Origin: Hyphomicrobiales bacterium
Lineage (GTDB): Bacteria > Pseudomonadota > Alphaproteobacteria > Rhizobiales > Rhizobiaceae
Reading direction: 5' to 3'
Assembly (NCBI GenBank): GCA_900471605.1
Contig: UCEY01000044.1
Coordinates: 144,101 to 208,100 of the forward strand
DNA length: 64,000 bases
Part shown: positions 53,238-62,320 of the stretch, one piece after another
Position numbering within the stretch: the first letter of the stretch is position 1
Layout of the letters: every line of letters begins with the position of its first letter
The notes under the pieces: generated by a model
What the model saw: only the letters and a program-made list of their open reading frames with translations
Database searches by the model: none
What the model was told of the DNA's origin: nothing
Translations under genes and position numbers: made by a program

Positions 53238-53990
53238 GTGGCAAACGATCCGATCCATCAGTTCCAGATCAGCAAGATCGTTCCGATCGAGATCGGCGGC
53301 ATCGATTTCTCCTTTACCAACGCGTCCCTGTTCATGGTGGCAACGGTGGCCTGTGCCGCCGGCTTCCTGTATTTCGCCACGTCGCAGCGCGGGCTGATCC
53401 CGGGCAGGGCGCAGTCGGTTGCCGAAATGTCCTATGAGTTCATCGCCGGCATGCTGCGCGAAGGCGCCGGCAGCAGCGGCATGAAGTTCTTCCCGCTGGT
53501 CTTCTCCCTGTTCATGTTCGTGCTGACCGCCAACCTGCTCGGCATGTTCCCCTACTTCTATACGATCACCAGCCAGATCATCGTCACCTTCGCGCTGGCG
53601 CTTCTCGTCATCGGCACGGTCCTGGTTTACGGCTTCTACAAGCACGGCCTGCACTTCCTGCAACTCTTCGTGCCGAGCGGTGTTCCGGGCGCGCTTCTGC
53701 CGCTCGTCGTCGCGATCGAAGTCATCTCCTTCCTGTCCCGCCCGGTTTCGCTGTCTGTTCGTCTTTTTGCGAACATGCTCGCCGGCCACATCACGCTCAA
53801 AGTGTTCGCAGGCTTCGTCGCCTCGCTCGGAACCATGGGCGCGCTCGGCATCGGCGGCGCAGTCCTGCCTCTCATCATGACGGTCGCCCTGACCGGTCTC
53901 GAATTCCTCGTCGCCTTCCTCCAGGCTTACGTCTTCGCGGTGCTGACTTGCATGTACCTCAACGACGCGATCCATCCCGGCGGGCACTAA
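53238..53990 (+). CDS. atpB: ATP synthase subunit a
   Basis: Subunit a forms the proton half-channels next to the c-ring. The 250 residues have five to six helices. The essential Arg is in the block SLSVRLFANMLAGHITLKV, and the C-terminal helix reads FLVAFLQAYVFAVLTCMYLN. It uses a GTG start (VANDPIHQFQ, read as Met), with AAGAGGT about 6 bases upstream. Confidence 0.96.
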   Translation: MANDPIHQFQISKIVPIEIGGIDFSFTNASLFMVATVACAAGFLYFATSQRGLIPGRAQSVAEMSYEFIAGMLREGAGSSGMKFFPLVFSLFMFVLTANLLGMFPYFYTITSQIIVTFALALLVIGTVLVYGFYKHGLHFLQLFVPSGVPGALLPLVVAIEVISFLSRPVSLSVRLFANMLAGHITLKVFAGFVASLGTMGALGIGGAVLPLIMTVALTGLEFLVAFLQAYVFAVLTCMYLNDAIHPGGH

Positions 53991-54058
53991 GGATAACCGA
54001 CATTGGCGTCCTGAGGCGTCAGTCATCAGCCGCAACAACCATTTCGAAGGAGTTTCTC

Positions 54059-54286
54059 ATGGAAGCGGAAGCAGCAAAGTTCATCGGTGCAGGCCTGGCT
54101 TGCTTTGGCATGGCCGGCACGGCTCTTGGCCTTGGCAACATCTTCGGCAGCTACCTCTCGGGCGCTCTGCGCAACCCGTCCGCCGCTGACAGCCAGTTCG
54201 GCCGTCTGGTGTTCGGCTTCGCCGTTACGGAAGCTCTGGGCATCTTCTCGCTGCTCATCGCTCTCCTGCTCCTGTACGCAGTCTAA
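54059..54286 (+). CDS. atpE: ATP synthase subunit c
   Basis: A 75-residue hairpin of two helices that forms the rotating c-ring. Helix 1 is AKFIGAGLACFGMAGTALGL, the polar loop is SGALRNPSAADSQF, and helix 2 carries the proton-binding Glu (FAVTEALGIFSLLIALLLLY). The ATG at 54059, with AAGGAG 8 bases upstream, gives the standard length. Confidence 0.97.
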   Translation: MEAEAAKFIGAGLACFGMAGTALGLGNIFGSYLSGALRNPSAADSQFGRLVFGFAVTEALGIFSLLIALLLLYAV

Positions 54287-54386
54287 GATCTGTCCAGGAA
54301 TTCGGATCGCGGCCGCTTGCAAAAGGCGCGCCGTGATCCTTCGCATTTGGAATACACCTGCCCGCATTGGAATATTGGAGGTGATG

Positions 54387-54998
54387 ATGTTCGTGACCTC
54401 GGCATATGCGCAGACCGCGCCGGCCGCTACTGATCCGCATGCCGCGCCTGCTGGCGAAGTGCATACCGAAACCGGCGCTGCCCATGGCGGCGAACACGGT
54501 GGCGGCACATTTCCGCCATTCGATGCGACCCATTTCTCGTCGCAGCTGCTTTGGCTCGTCATCACCTTCGGCCTCTTCTATCTCCTGATGAAGAAGGTCA
54601 TCGTTCCACGCGTCGGCGGCATTCTGGAACACCGCCACGACCGGATCGCCCAGGACCTCGACGAAGCCGCCCGCCTGAAGGCGGAAGCGGACGCTGCCGT
54701 GGAGACCTATGAAAAGGAACTGGCTGCCGCCCGTTCCAAGGGCCACAAGATTGCCGAAACTGCCCGCGAGGCCGCCAAGACCAAGGCTGCCGCCGATCGC
54801 ACCGCAATCGAAGCCGAACTTGCCGACAAGCTCGCGGCTGCCGAAACCCGCATCGGCGAAATCAAGGCGAAGGCCTTTGCCGAAGTCGGCCAGATCGCCG
54901 AAGACACCGCCACCGCCATCGTCGATCAGCTGATCGGCGCCAAGGCGACCGGCGACGACATCAAGGCTGCGGTCGCAGCCGCGAAGACGGAGGCCTGA
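54387..54998 (+). CDS. atpG: ATP synthase subunit b'
   Basis: This 203-residue b' subunit is one of the two peripheral-stalk subunits in alphaproteobacteria with divergent b and b'. An N-terminal hydrophilic stretch is rich in His, Gly and Ala. The membrane helix is SQLLWLVITFGLFYLLMKKV, and a long charged coiled coil runs to the end (RHDRIAQDLDEAARLKAEAD). The start MFVTSAYAQTAP has GGAG 6 bases upstream; two alternative starts lie 3 and 6 bases before it. Confidence 0.93.
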   Translation: MFVTSAYAQTAPAATDPHAAPAGEVHTETGAAHGGEHGGGTFPPFDATHFSSQLLWLVITFGLFYLLMKKVIVPRVGGILEHRHDRIAQDLDEAARLKAEADAAVETYEKELAAARSKGHKIAETAREAAKTKAAADRTAIEAELADKLAAAETRIGEIKAKAFAEVGQIAEDTATAIVDQLIGAKATGDDIKAAVAAAKTEA

Positions 54999-55003
54999 TC
55001 CCT

Positions 55004-55489
55004 ATGGCATTCGATGCAACATTTTTCGCATTCGTCGGCCTCGTCCTCTTTCTGGCGCTGGTCGTTTACCTGAAGGTGCCGGGCATGATGGCGAAGTCGC
55101 TCGACGAGCGCGCCGCCAACATCAGCAAGGAACTCGACGAAGCCAAGCGCCTGCGCGAAGAAGCGCAGACCCTGCTCGCCGAATACCAGCGCAAGCGCAA
55201 GGAAGCCGAAGCGGAAGCCGCCCAGATCGTGGCTGTCGCCGAGCGTGAAGCTGCGGCGCTGACCGAGGAAGCGCGCCAGAAGACCGAGGAATTCGTTGCC
55301 CGCCGCAACGCGCTTTCCGAACAGAAGATCCGCCAGGCCGAAGCCGAAGCGATCGGCGCCGTCCGCTCCGCCGCAGTCGACCTCGCCATCGCCGCCGCCC
55401 AGAGCGTCATCGCCCGCAAGGCCGATGCCTCCACCCAGGACACGCTCTTCAAGGACGCCGTCGGCAAGGTGCAGTCGCGATTGAACTGA
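55004..55489 (+). CDS. atpF: ATP synthase subunit b
   Basis: This 161-residue peripheral-stalk subunit has a membrane helix at the N-terminus (FFAFVGLVLFLALVVYLKVP) and then one long Ala/Glu/Lys/Arg-rich coiled coil, ending in DLAIAAAQSVIARKADAST. It starts 5 bases after the b' gene. Genes for the F1 part (delta, alpha, gamma, beta, epsilon) are not next to it, which is normal in this order where F0 and F1 are separate operons. Confidence 0.95.
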   Translation: MAFDATFFAFVGLVLFLALVVYLKVPGMMAKSLDERAANISKELDEAKRLREEAQTLLAEYQRKRKEAEAEAAQIVAVAEREAAALTEEARQKTEEFVARRNALSEQKIRQAEAEAIGAVRSAAVDLAIAAAQSVIARKADASTQDTLFKDAVGKVQSRLN

Positions 55490-55514
55490 TCTCAGTTACA
55501 TAAGACTTCTGAAA

Positions 55515-55540
55515 GGCCGGGCGAAAACCCGGCCTTTTTT
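55515..55540 (+). terminator. Terminator of the F0 operon
   Basis: The stem GGCCGGG / CCCGGCC with a 6-base loop is followed by TTTTTT, 26 bases after the atpF stop. It is a classical intrinsic terminator. Confidence 0.9.
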
Positions 55541-55584
55541 GTACATTCTGCTGCCGCCTTCATCGCTTATCCATTGGAGAACTC

Positions 55585-56169
55585 ATGACGAGCTTTGATG
55601 CTGCGTGGCGGCACTTTTATCCAGCTGTGCCGCCATTATCCTTCGTTATGAGACAAGCAGCACTGCCCTTTGTTCGGTTTCATTATTTGCCCGGTTCCAA
55701 GCGATATGCCGAAACCGATGCAGAATACGAATGCATAATCCAGAGGTTATCGGCGCTCGGTAGGATTGTTTTTGACGCCGGCGAAGATTGCTGGATTGTG
55801 CGCTGTGAGAGCCCGTTTGGTGGCGGATCGAAGCAAAGAACGGCGGCAAGGTCCAAGTTCATGGAATTGCATCCCTGCAAGCCATCAACCCGGATTGGAG
55901 AAATCAGGCTCGAGGATGAAAAGGCAATATGGTCCGCACACGCAGCCAGATGCAGCTGGGATTTTAGCAGTTCCCGGCAGCTACTGTCGGCCATTGCTGA
56001 CGATATGACAGATGGAAACGACTGGACGCTTTGGTTCTCCGCTGGAAGCGGTCGGGTTTACGCGCCCTATGACGGAGGGATAGACATCTTCTCAAATTCC
56101 GCCGACTGGATAGAAAGCCTCCGGGACAGCTTTCCGGATTGGCTTTCCGAGGATGTGAGCGGGCTTTAG
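55585..56169 (+). CDS. Orphan hypothetical protein (DUF3885-like)
   Basis: This 194-residue soluble protein is not recognised with certainty. The C-terminal part (WTLWFSAGSGRVYAPYDGGI then DIFSNSADWIESLRDSFPDW) resembles DUF3885 proteins, which are found as possible immunity or contact-system proteins in other bacteria. The GC content is visibly lower, and codon use more mixed, than in its neighbours. TTGGAG lies 6 bases before the ATG. It lies just after the F0 terminator and is alone in its orientation block. Confidence 0.65.
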   Translation: MTSFDAAWRHFYPAVPPLSFVMRQAALPFVRFHYLPGSKRYAETDAEYECIIQRLSALGRIVFDAGEDCWIVRCESPFGGGSKQRTAARSKFMELHPCKPSTRIGEIRLEDEKAIWSAHAARCSWDFSSSRQLLSAIADDMTDGNDWTLWFSAGSGRVYAPYDGGIDIFSNSADWIESLRDSFPDWLSEDVSGL

Positions 56170-56181
56170 CACCGACATACA

Positions 56182-56850
56182 TCACTCCTCCGGCAGGTCA
56201 TCCTTGCGCAGCGGCCGAAAGCTCATCCGGTGCAGCGAGCAGGGACCATGCGCCTCGATGCCGGCGCGGTGCTGTGCTGTGCCGTAACCCACATGGTTGG
56301 CAAAGCCATAAGCCGGGAAGACCAGGTGCGCGCGGGCCATCATCCGGTCGCGGGTGACCTTGGCGATGATCGAGGCGGCAGCGATCGAAACCGAGCGGGC
56401 GTCGCCCTTGATGACGGCCTTGCCGGGGCAGCAGAGGCCCTGCGGCACGTCGCGGCCGTCGGCGAGCACGTAAGCCGGAGCAACCGCCAACCCGGCGACG
56501 GCACGGCGCATGGCGTCGAGACTTGCACGCAGGATGTTGCGTTCGTCGATATGGCGCGGGCCCGAAGCGGCGATCGAGACTTCCGCCGTCGCCATGATCG
56601 CCTCGAACAGCACTTCTCGCTGATTGAGAGTCAGCTGCTTGGAATCGTTGAGGCCGTCGGGGATGTTATCCGGGTCGAGAATGACGGCCGCCGCGACAAC
56701 CGGGCCTGCCAGCGGCCCGCGTCCGGCCTCGTCGGTGCCCGCGACCGGCCAGTGGCCGGCCTGCCGCGCTACAAGCTCCAGACTGAAATCCGGAACGAGC
56801 GGGACGTCTTCGAAAAGCATCGGAGAATCGGGCGACGTGCGAGGTAACAT
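56182..56850 (-). CDS. rnhB: Ribonuclease HII
   Basis: RNase HII removes ribonucleotides from DNA. The protein has 222 residues from MLPRTSPDSP. The catalytic residues are in VAGTDEAGRGPLAGPVVAAA (Asp-Glu), DGRDVPQGLCC (Asp) and AAASIIAKVTRDRMM (Ser/Asp region). I chose this start because GAGG lies 8 bases before it; a start 30 bases inside or 69 bases upstream is possible. Confidence 0.93.
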   Translation of the reverse strand: MLPRTSPDSPMLFEDVPLVPDFSLELVARQAGHWPVAGTDEAGRGPLAGPVVAAAVILDPDNIPDGLNDSKQLTLNQREVLFEAIMATAEVSIAASGPRHIDERNILRASLDAMRRAVAGLAVAPAYVLADGRDVPQGLCCPGKAVIKGDARSVSIAAASIIAKVTRDRMMARAHLVFPAYGFANHVGYGTAQHRAGIEAHGPCSLHRMSFRPLRKDDLPEE

Positions 56851-57014
56851 GGCGGCAACCTCGCACGTCGTCCCGACCTCCTGCAACCCCCGGCGGGCGA
56901 TTGCGGCGTCGCTATCCACCGAGGGGCGGCGGTGGAACCGGGGTATTTTCCGACGTGGGGACAGGGCGGGTCGCGTCGGAAATTGGAATTCCTGATCGGG
57001 CCTGAGCGGACCGG

Positions 57015-58172
57015 TCAGAGCAGCGAGAGCTGGATGCCGCCGCCGTCGGGCCGCAGGAAGATATCGTCACGCAGCGGCAGGCCGCGGCGGACCATGCCGA
57101 GACGCTTGGTCGCCATCTCGAAACGGCGGCCGATCTGCCAGGCATAGGGACCGGCACCCTTCATACGCTTGCCCCATTCGGCATCGTAATCCTTGCCGCC
57201 GCGCATCGAGCGCACCAGCGACATCACATGCCGATAGCGGTCCGGATAGTTCTGCAGCAGCCAGTCGCGGAAGAGGGGGCTCACTTCCAGTGGCAGGCGC
57301 AGCAGCACATAGCTCGCTTCCGTCGCCCCCGCCGCATGGCCGGCGTCGAGGATACGCTCGATCTCGTGGTCGTTGAGCGCCGGGATGACGGGTGCCACCA
57401 TGACCGCCGTCGGAATGCCGGCATCGGTCAACGCCTTGATGGCGGTCAGGCGCTTGGGAGGGGTCGAGGCGCGCGGCTCCATGGTGCGGGCGAGCTTGCG
57501 GTCGAGCGTCGTCACGGAAATCCCGACCTTCGCGAGCCCCTTGGATGCCATGTCGGCGAGAATGTCGATATCGCGGGTGATCAGCGCCGACTTCGTGACG
57601 ATCGCCACAGGATGGTTGGCTTTCTGCAGCACCTCGAGGATCTGCCGCATGATCCGCCATTCCCGTTCGATCGGCTGGTAGGGATCGGTATTGGTGCCGA
57701 TCGCGATCGCCCGCACCTTGTAGTCGGGGCGGCTCAATTCCCGCTCGAGCAGTTTCGGTACGTCCGGCTTGGCAAACAGCTTCGATTCGAAATCGAGGCC
57801 GGGGGAAAGGCCCATGAAACTGTGCGTCGGCCGGGCGAAGCAATAGATGCAGCCATGCTCGCAGCCGCGATAGGGGTTGATCGAGCGGTCGAAGGAAAGA
57901 TCGGGCGATTCGTTGCGGGTGATCGCGGTGCGCGGCTTTTCCACCTGCACTTCGGTCCTGAACGGTTCGAGCTCCTCCAGCGTCTGCCAGCCGTCGTCGA
58001 ATGCTTCACGGCGCTCCTCCTCGAAACGGCCGCTCGGGTTGAGCCCCGCACCGCGCCCGCGACGCCGGTCGATCTCCACCCGAAGACCGGAGGATTTGAC
58101 CAACGCATCGGCAATATCAGCCGTATGAGCAGGCGCAAAAGCGTCCTGCCGCAATTGATGCAGCTCGTTCAT
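57015..58172 (-). CDS. Radical SAM protein, PA0069 family
   Basis: This 385-residue radical SAM enzyme of the spore photoproduct lyase-related group has the cluster motif CEHGCIYCFARPTHSF (Cys-x3-Cys-x2-Cys). It has a conserved N-terminal block RGRGAGLNPSGRFEEERREA and IAIGTNTDPYQPIEREWRIM. The substrate of the PA0069 group is unknown; a nucleic acid lesion or modified base is a guess by analogy. AGGAG precedes the ATG at 58172. Confidence 0.87.
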   Translation of the reverse strand: MNELHQLRQDAFAPAHTADIADALVKSSGLRVEIDRRRGRGAGLNPSGRFEEERREAFDDGWQTLEELEPFRTEVQVEKPRTAITRNESPDLSFDRSINPYRGCEHGCIYCFARPTHSFMGLSPGLDFESKLFAKPDVPKLLERELSRPDYKVRAIAIGTNTDPYQPIEREWRIMRQILEVLQKANHPVAIVTKSALITRDIDILADMASKGLAKVGISVTTLDRKLARTMEPRASTPPKRLTAIKALTDAGIPTAVMVAPVIPALNDHEIERILDAGHAAGATEASYVLLRLPLEVSPLFRDWLLQNYPDRYRHVMSLVRSMRGGKDYDAEWGKRMKGAGPYAWQIGRRFEMATKRLGMVRRGLPLRDDIFLRPDGGGIQLSLL

Positions 58173-58304
58173 GGATTGCTCCTGAAGGGGAAATTCCCCG
58201 TTCCTGATGATTAAATTCCTAGCGGCAAAACCGGAACATTGCAAGAACAAAATTCGGAGCCGGTGTTTATGGCGTTCCGTGCTGCAATGCGTTACATGTC
58301 AGGG

Positions 58305-58823
58305 ATGCTGACTGTCATCATGGAATGCCGCGACCAGGAATCCGAGCTGGCGCAGACCCTTTCGGTGCTCGTTTCCGCCGCGGTGGAGGGGCTGGTAAGC
58401 GATGTCGTGGTGCTCGACCACGGTTCGAAGGACGGTTCCTCCCGCGTCGCCGATGCCGCCGGCTGCCGTTTTTACGGCCATTGGGACATCAAGGATATTC
58501 TGCGCGGCGCGCGCGGCGAGTGGGTATTGCTCATCGAGGCGGGCGCTCGCCCGCAGGCCGGCTGGATCGACGAGGTGATGGAATATATCGCGCTGAGCAA
58601 GCAGCCGGCCCGCTTCGCACCGGCGCGGAATTACCGGCGGCCGTTCTTCAGGCGCATCGGCCGCGCGGTGCCGCCGCTGGAATACGGCATGCTGCTTTCG
58701 AAGCGTCAGGCGATCGCGCTTGCGAAATCGGGCATGGATCTGGAAACCCTGGCGCGCGGCCAGAAGGCTTCGAAGCTGGCGAGCGAGATGATCCCGGCCT
58801 GGGTGGCGGCGGCCGTCCGCTGA
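58305..58823 (+). CDS. Short glycosyltransferase-2-like protein
   Basis: This 172-residue protein looks like the N-terminal part of a family 2 glycosyltransferase: LTVIMECRDQESELAQTLSV, then VVVLDHGSKDGSSRVADAAG and ARGEWVLLIEAGARPQAGWI. The usual second DxD metal motif is replaced by a Glu-x-Gly element (IEAGARP), and the acceptor domain is short. It may be a divergent or inactive transferase. The start MLTVIMECRD has AGGG about 3 bases upstream, and two in-frame ATGs lie further upstream. Confidence 0.68.
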   Translation: MLTVIMECRDQESELAQTLSVLVSAAVEGLVSDVVVLDHGSKDGSSRVADAAGCRFYGHWDIKDILRGARGEWVLLIEAGARPQAGWIDEVMEYIALSKQPARFAPARNYRRPFFRRIGRAVPPLEYGMLLSKRQAIALAKSGMDLETLARGQKASKLASEMIPAWVAAAVR

Positions 58824-58840
58824 GGCCTATTTAGCGGGGC

Positions 58841-59389
58841 CTATTTGCCGCCGCGCTTCAGGTGCTCGTCGAGCCGCGGCATGATCTCGATGAAGTTGCA
58901 GGGCATGTGGCGGTAGTCGAGCTGCGCCTTCAGAATGCCGTCCCAGGCATCCTTGCAGGCGCCGGGCGAGCCGGGCAGCACGAAGATGAACGTGGCGTTC
59001 GCCACCCCGCCGGTCGCCCGGGACTGGATTGTCGAAGTGCCGATCTTGTCATAGGAAATCCGGTGGAAGACTTCCGAAAAGCCGTCCATGCGTTTTTCGA
59101 ACAGCGGCTCCAGTGCTTCGGGCGTCACGTCCCGGCCGGTAAAGCCGGTCCCGCCTGTCGTGATCACCACGTCGATATCCGGATCAAGCGTCCATTCCCG
59201 CACCTGGCCGGCAATCCGGTCCTTGTCGTCGGGCACGATCGCGCGCGCCTTCAGCACATGACCGGCTTCCGCGATCCGCGCCACCAGCGTGTCGCCGGAC
59301 TTGTCGTCGGCAGGCGTGCGCGTGTCGGAAACGGTCAGCACGGCGATGCCGACGGGAATGAAGGCGCGGGTTTCGTCGATCCGGTTCAT
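58841..59389 (-). CDS. moaB: Molybdenum cofactor biosynthesis protein B
   Basis: MoaB belongs to the MogA/MoaB family that activates molybdopterin by adenylylation in some bacteria. The 182 residues have GIAVLTVSDTRTPADDKSGD near the start, DIDVVITTGGTGFTGRDVTP (molybdopterin-binding loop), and the C-terminal LPGSPGACKDAWDGI. The start MNRIDETRAF overlaps the ispE stop in an ATGA junction. Confidence 0.92.
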   Translation of the reverse strand: MNRIDETRAFIPVGIAVLTVSDTRTPADDKSGDTLVARIAEAGHVLKARAIVPDDKDRIAGQVREWTLDPDIDVVITTGGTGFTGRDVTPEALEPLFEKRMDGFSEVFHRISYDKIGTSTIQSRATGGVANATFIFVLPGSPGACKDAWDGILKAQLDYRHMPCNFIEIMPRLDEHLKRGGK

Positions 59390-60315
59390 GGGGTTCTCCC
59401 GGGCGTCTGGCCAACGGTTCTCACGGCCTGAAAATACCATTCCGGCTTCTGGTCGTTAAGGTTTTCCACGGCCTTTTCCGCCGCTTCGAAGGAAGGAAAT
59501 ATCCCGAAACAGGTGGCGCCCGAACCGGACATGCGCGTCAGCATCGTGCCTTCGGCACCGATGAGGTTGGAAATCTGATCGATTTCCCGCACCAGCGAGC
59601 GAGCCGGCGGCTCGAGATCGTTGCGCAGCGTTTTCAGAAAGCCGATCCAGTCGGCATCGGGCGCGCCGATCGGCGGATTGTCCTTTTGCGTCAGGCGGCG
59701 AAAAATATCCGGCGTCGAGACCCCGACCAGAGGATTGCCGAGCACCAGTGCCAGCGCCGGCAGGCTGGCAAGCGCGGTCAGCTCCTCGCCGATCCCCTTG
59801 GCGATCAGGGGCTCGCCCTTGAGGCACATCGGCACGTCGGCGCCGAGCGCCAGCCCGAGCGCTGCCAGTTCCGCATCCGGCAGGTTGGCATCCCAGAGGC
59901 GGATCAGGCCGCGCAGCGTCGCCGCCGCGTCCGCCGAACCGCCGCCGATGCCGGCTGCGACCGGCAGGTTCTTTTCCAGATGGATGGCCACCGGCGGGGC
60001 CGGGACCCCTTTCTCTTCCAGCGCCTTGCGCAGGAGGTCGCGTGCCTTCAACACCAGATTGCCATGGCTCCCCTCCGCCGAAGTCGGCAGCAACGAGGCG
60101 AACCGGCCGGAAACGGAAAACGCGTCGGCCTCCGCATCGGCAAAGCCTAACCGATCACCCGTGTCGGCGAAGGTCACGATGCTATCGAGCAGGTGATATC
60201 CGTCGGCCCGCTGGCCGGTCACATGCAGGGCGAGGTTGATCTTGGCGGGTGCCAGTTCAAAATGGCCCGTCTTGTCGGCGAGCCAATTGTCGGACGACAC
60301 GGTGTCGAGAAACAT
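59386..60315 (-). CDS. ispE: 4-diphosphocytidyl-2-C-methyl-D-erythritol kinase
   Basis: IspE is the GHMP kinase of the MEP isoprenoid pathway. The 309 residues hold AKINLALHVTGQRADGYHLL (substrate Lys), the ATP loop NLPVAAGIGGGSADAAATLR, and the C-terminal block LTRMSGSGATCFGIFPS. It lies between a TPR gene (6 bases upstream) and moaB (4-base overlap downstream), so these three minus-strand genes are likely one transcript. Confidence 0.94.
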   Translation of the reverse strand: MFLDTVSSDNWLADKTGHFELAPAKINLALHVTGQRADGYHLLDSIVTFADTGDRLGFADAEADAFSVSGRFASLLPTSAEGSHGNLVLKARDLLRKALEEKGVPAPPVAIHLEKNLPVAAGIGGGSADAAATLRGLIRLWDANLPDAELAALGLALGADVPMCLKGEPLIAKGIGEELTALASLPALALVLGNPLVGVSTPDIFRRLTQKDNPPIGAPDADWIGFLKTLRNDLEPPARSLVREIDQISNLIGAEGTMLTRMSGSGATCFGIFPSFEAAEKAVENLNDQKPEWYFQAVRTVGQTPGRTP

Positions 60316-60321
60316 GTGGCG

Positions 60322-62157
60322 TCAGGATTTCTTGTCGGGATTGGCCGGCGCCGGTGGGGCGGGAGCCACGGGTTCGCTGGGGCTGCGGTCGGCAGTCGTC
60401 GAATTGGGATCGAGCGGCGCCAGGCCCTTCTCGATCTTTTCCTTGATCTGCTCGCGGTTGATATCCTCGCCTTCCGAGATCAGCGCCCGGTTCCACTGGT
60501 AGACGGCTTCGAGCTTGCGCCCGACGCGCCAGTAGGAATCGCCCAGATGGTCGTTGATCGTCGAATCGCCGGCGCGCAGCTGCACCGCCCGTTCGAGCTC
60601 GGTCACCGCATCGTCGAACTTGCCCATCCGGAAGTAGGCCCAGCCGAGCGAATCGACGATATAGCCGTCATCCGGGCGCGCATCGACGGCCCGCTTGATC
60701 ATGTTGAGGCCCTCGTCGAGGTTCTTGTTCATATCGACCAGCGAATAGCCGAGATAGTTCAGGACCTGGGGCTGTTCCGGGTTGAGCTCCAGCGCCTTGC
60801 GGAAGCTCGGCTCGGCCTTTTCCCAGTTCTTCAGCCGCTCGTAGGCGATGCCGCGCTGGAAGAAGATCGTCCAGTCGCCCGGCTTCGGCACCGGCCCGAT
60901 GACGTCGGCGGCCTTGTCGTAGGTTTCCGCCATGGTCTTGTAGTCCTTGGCGTCGGAAAGCACGCTGCCATAGGCGATATAGCTGCGGATGTCGGACGGG
61001 TCGGAATCGATCAGCGACTTCAGGTGCTGCTTGGCTTCGTCCACCTTGCCGGTATCGGAAAGCGTCACGCCGAGCTGCAGTTCGGAAATGCGGCGCATCG
61101 GCGAATCGGCCGGCACGCTCGCGTAGAACTTGATGGCGCGATCGGGCTGCTTGAGCTTTTCGGCAATGCCGCCGAGCAGGATCAGCGTATCGGCGCTCTT
61201 GGGGTCGAGCGCGTGGGAAATCTGCAGGTAGAGCGAGACCATGTCCTCGGCGCCCTGGCGGTTCAGCGCACCGCCGATCGAAAACAGCACGCCGGCCGCA
61301 CCTTCGGCGGCATTGCTCACCTGCTGCTGGGGCTTCTCGCCCTTTTCGATGCTCTGGCGCAGGGCCTTCAGCGGCGCATAGTTGGAGACCATGCCGTCCC
61401 CGACGGAGATCGCATCGAGCGCCTTCTGCTTGTTACCGGCTGCCGCCTCAAGACGTGCCAGTGCCATCACGGCACGCATGAAGGTGTCCGGGGCGGTGGC
61501 GACGGCTTCCTTGTTGGTGACGGCGGTGTTGAGGTGCTGCCGCGCCGTGCCGATATCGCCCGTCACCAGCGCCATGGCGCCGAGATGATAGTCGGTGAAC
61601 ACCTTGTACCAGGCCGGTCCCTTGAGGTTGGAGATGCTGGCCATCGCCTGCTTGCCCTTGCCGGCGCCGACATCCGACCAGGCGGAGAGAAGCTGGTGGG
61701 TCAGCCGGTCGAGGTCGTTCGGACCGTCATAGGCAAGCACCTTCTTCGCGGTATCGAATTTCTTGTCGCGCAGGGCATCGAGGCCGCGGACGATCTTGGT
61801 GATCCGCTCTACCGCGTTGTCGTCTTTCAGCGCATTGGCTTCCGCGAGACCCTGGTCGAAATCGCCGTTGAGCAGCAGCGAGATCATCAGCCTTTCGCGG
61901 ATTTCCAGGTTGGCGGGATCGAAAGCCAGTGCCTTGCGGTAAAGCGCGATCGCGGTGTCGTAGTCATGATCGACGTCGGCGGTCCGGGCTGCCAGGAAGG
62001 CGCCGGAAAACGTCTTCACGTTACCGGGGCCGAACGTCACCGTGTCTTTCACCGCTGGCTTCGCGTCTGCCGTCGCGGCATTGGCCACCGTTCCGAACAG
62101 GAGGACGGTTGCAAGCGCCGCGCTGGAGAGCAGAAGAAGGCTGGATTTCTGCCGCAT
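60322..62157 (-). CDS. Exported tetratricopeptide-repeat protein
   Basis: This 611-residue protein has an N-terminal signal peptide (SSLLLLSSAALATVLLFGTV) and about a dozen TPR units through to the C-terminus. Clear ones are DYDTAIALYRKALAFDPANL, NWEKAEPSFRKALELNPEQP and KFDDAVTELERAVQLRAGDS. The last 35 residues are Pro/Ala-rich (EPVAPAPPAPANPDKKS). TPR proteins of this sort scaffold envelope complexes; the partner is unknown. ispE starts 6 bases after its stop codon. Confidence 0.88.
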   Translation of the reverse strand: MRQKSSLLLLSSAALATVLLFGTVANAATADAKPAVKDTVTFGPGNVKTFSGAFLAARTADVDHDYDTAIALYRKALAFDPANLEIRERLMISLLLNGDFDQGLAEANALKDDNAVERITKIVRGLDALRDKKFDTAKKVLAYDGPNDLDRLTHQLLSAWSDVGAGKGKQAMASISNLKGPAWYKVFTDYHLGAMALVTGDIGTARQHLNTAVTNKEAVATAPDTFMRAVMALARLEAAAGNKQKALDAISVGDGMVSNYAPLKALRQSIEKGEKPQQQVSNAAEGAAGVLFSIGGALNRQGAEDMVSLYLQISHALDPKSADTLILLGGIAEKLKQPDRAIKFYASVPADSPMRRISELQLGVTLSDTGKVDEAKQHLKSLIDSDPSDIRSYIAYGSVLSDAKDYKTMAETYDKAADVIGPVPKPGDWTIFFQRGIAYERLKNWEKAEPSFRKALELNPEQPQVLNYLGYSLVDMNKNLDEGLNMIKRAVDARPDDGYIVDSLGWAYFRMGKFDDAVTELERAVQLRAGDSTINDHLGDSYWRVGRKLEAVYQWNRALISEGEDINREQIKEKIEKGLAPLDPNSTTADRSPSEPVAPAPPAPANPDKKS

Positions 62158-62320
62158 AAAGATGCCTTTCGTAAGAGCATGGCAGAACGGTGAGATACCG
62201 CCGCCAATTCCGCCCTATTGATTCACGATAGAATGGCTTTTTTGAAGCACGTCCGCAAGGAAATCCCCAGCGCCGCGCGAGGGCGGCGCCGGTCACACCT
62301 TCGTCAACGAACGCCGCGCG

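Noticed and set aside
60193..62193. 666-residue open frame antisense to the TPR gene and the start of ispE
   Set aside because: It overlaps two well-supported genes and has no recognisable domain.
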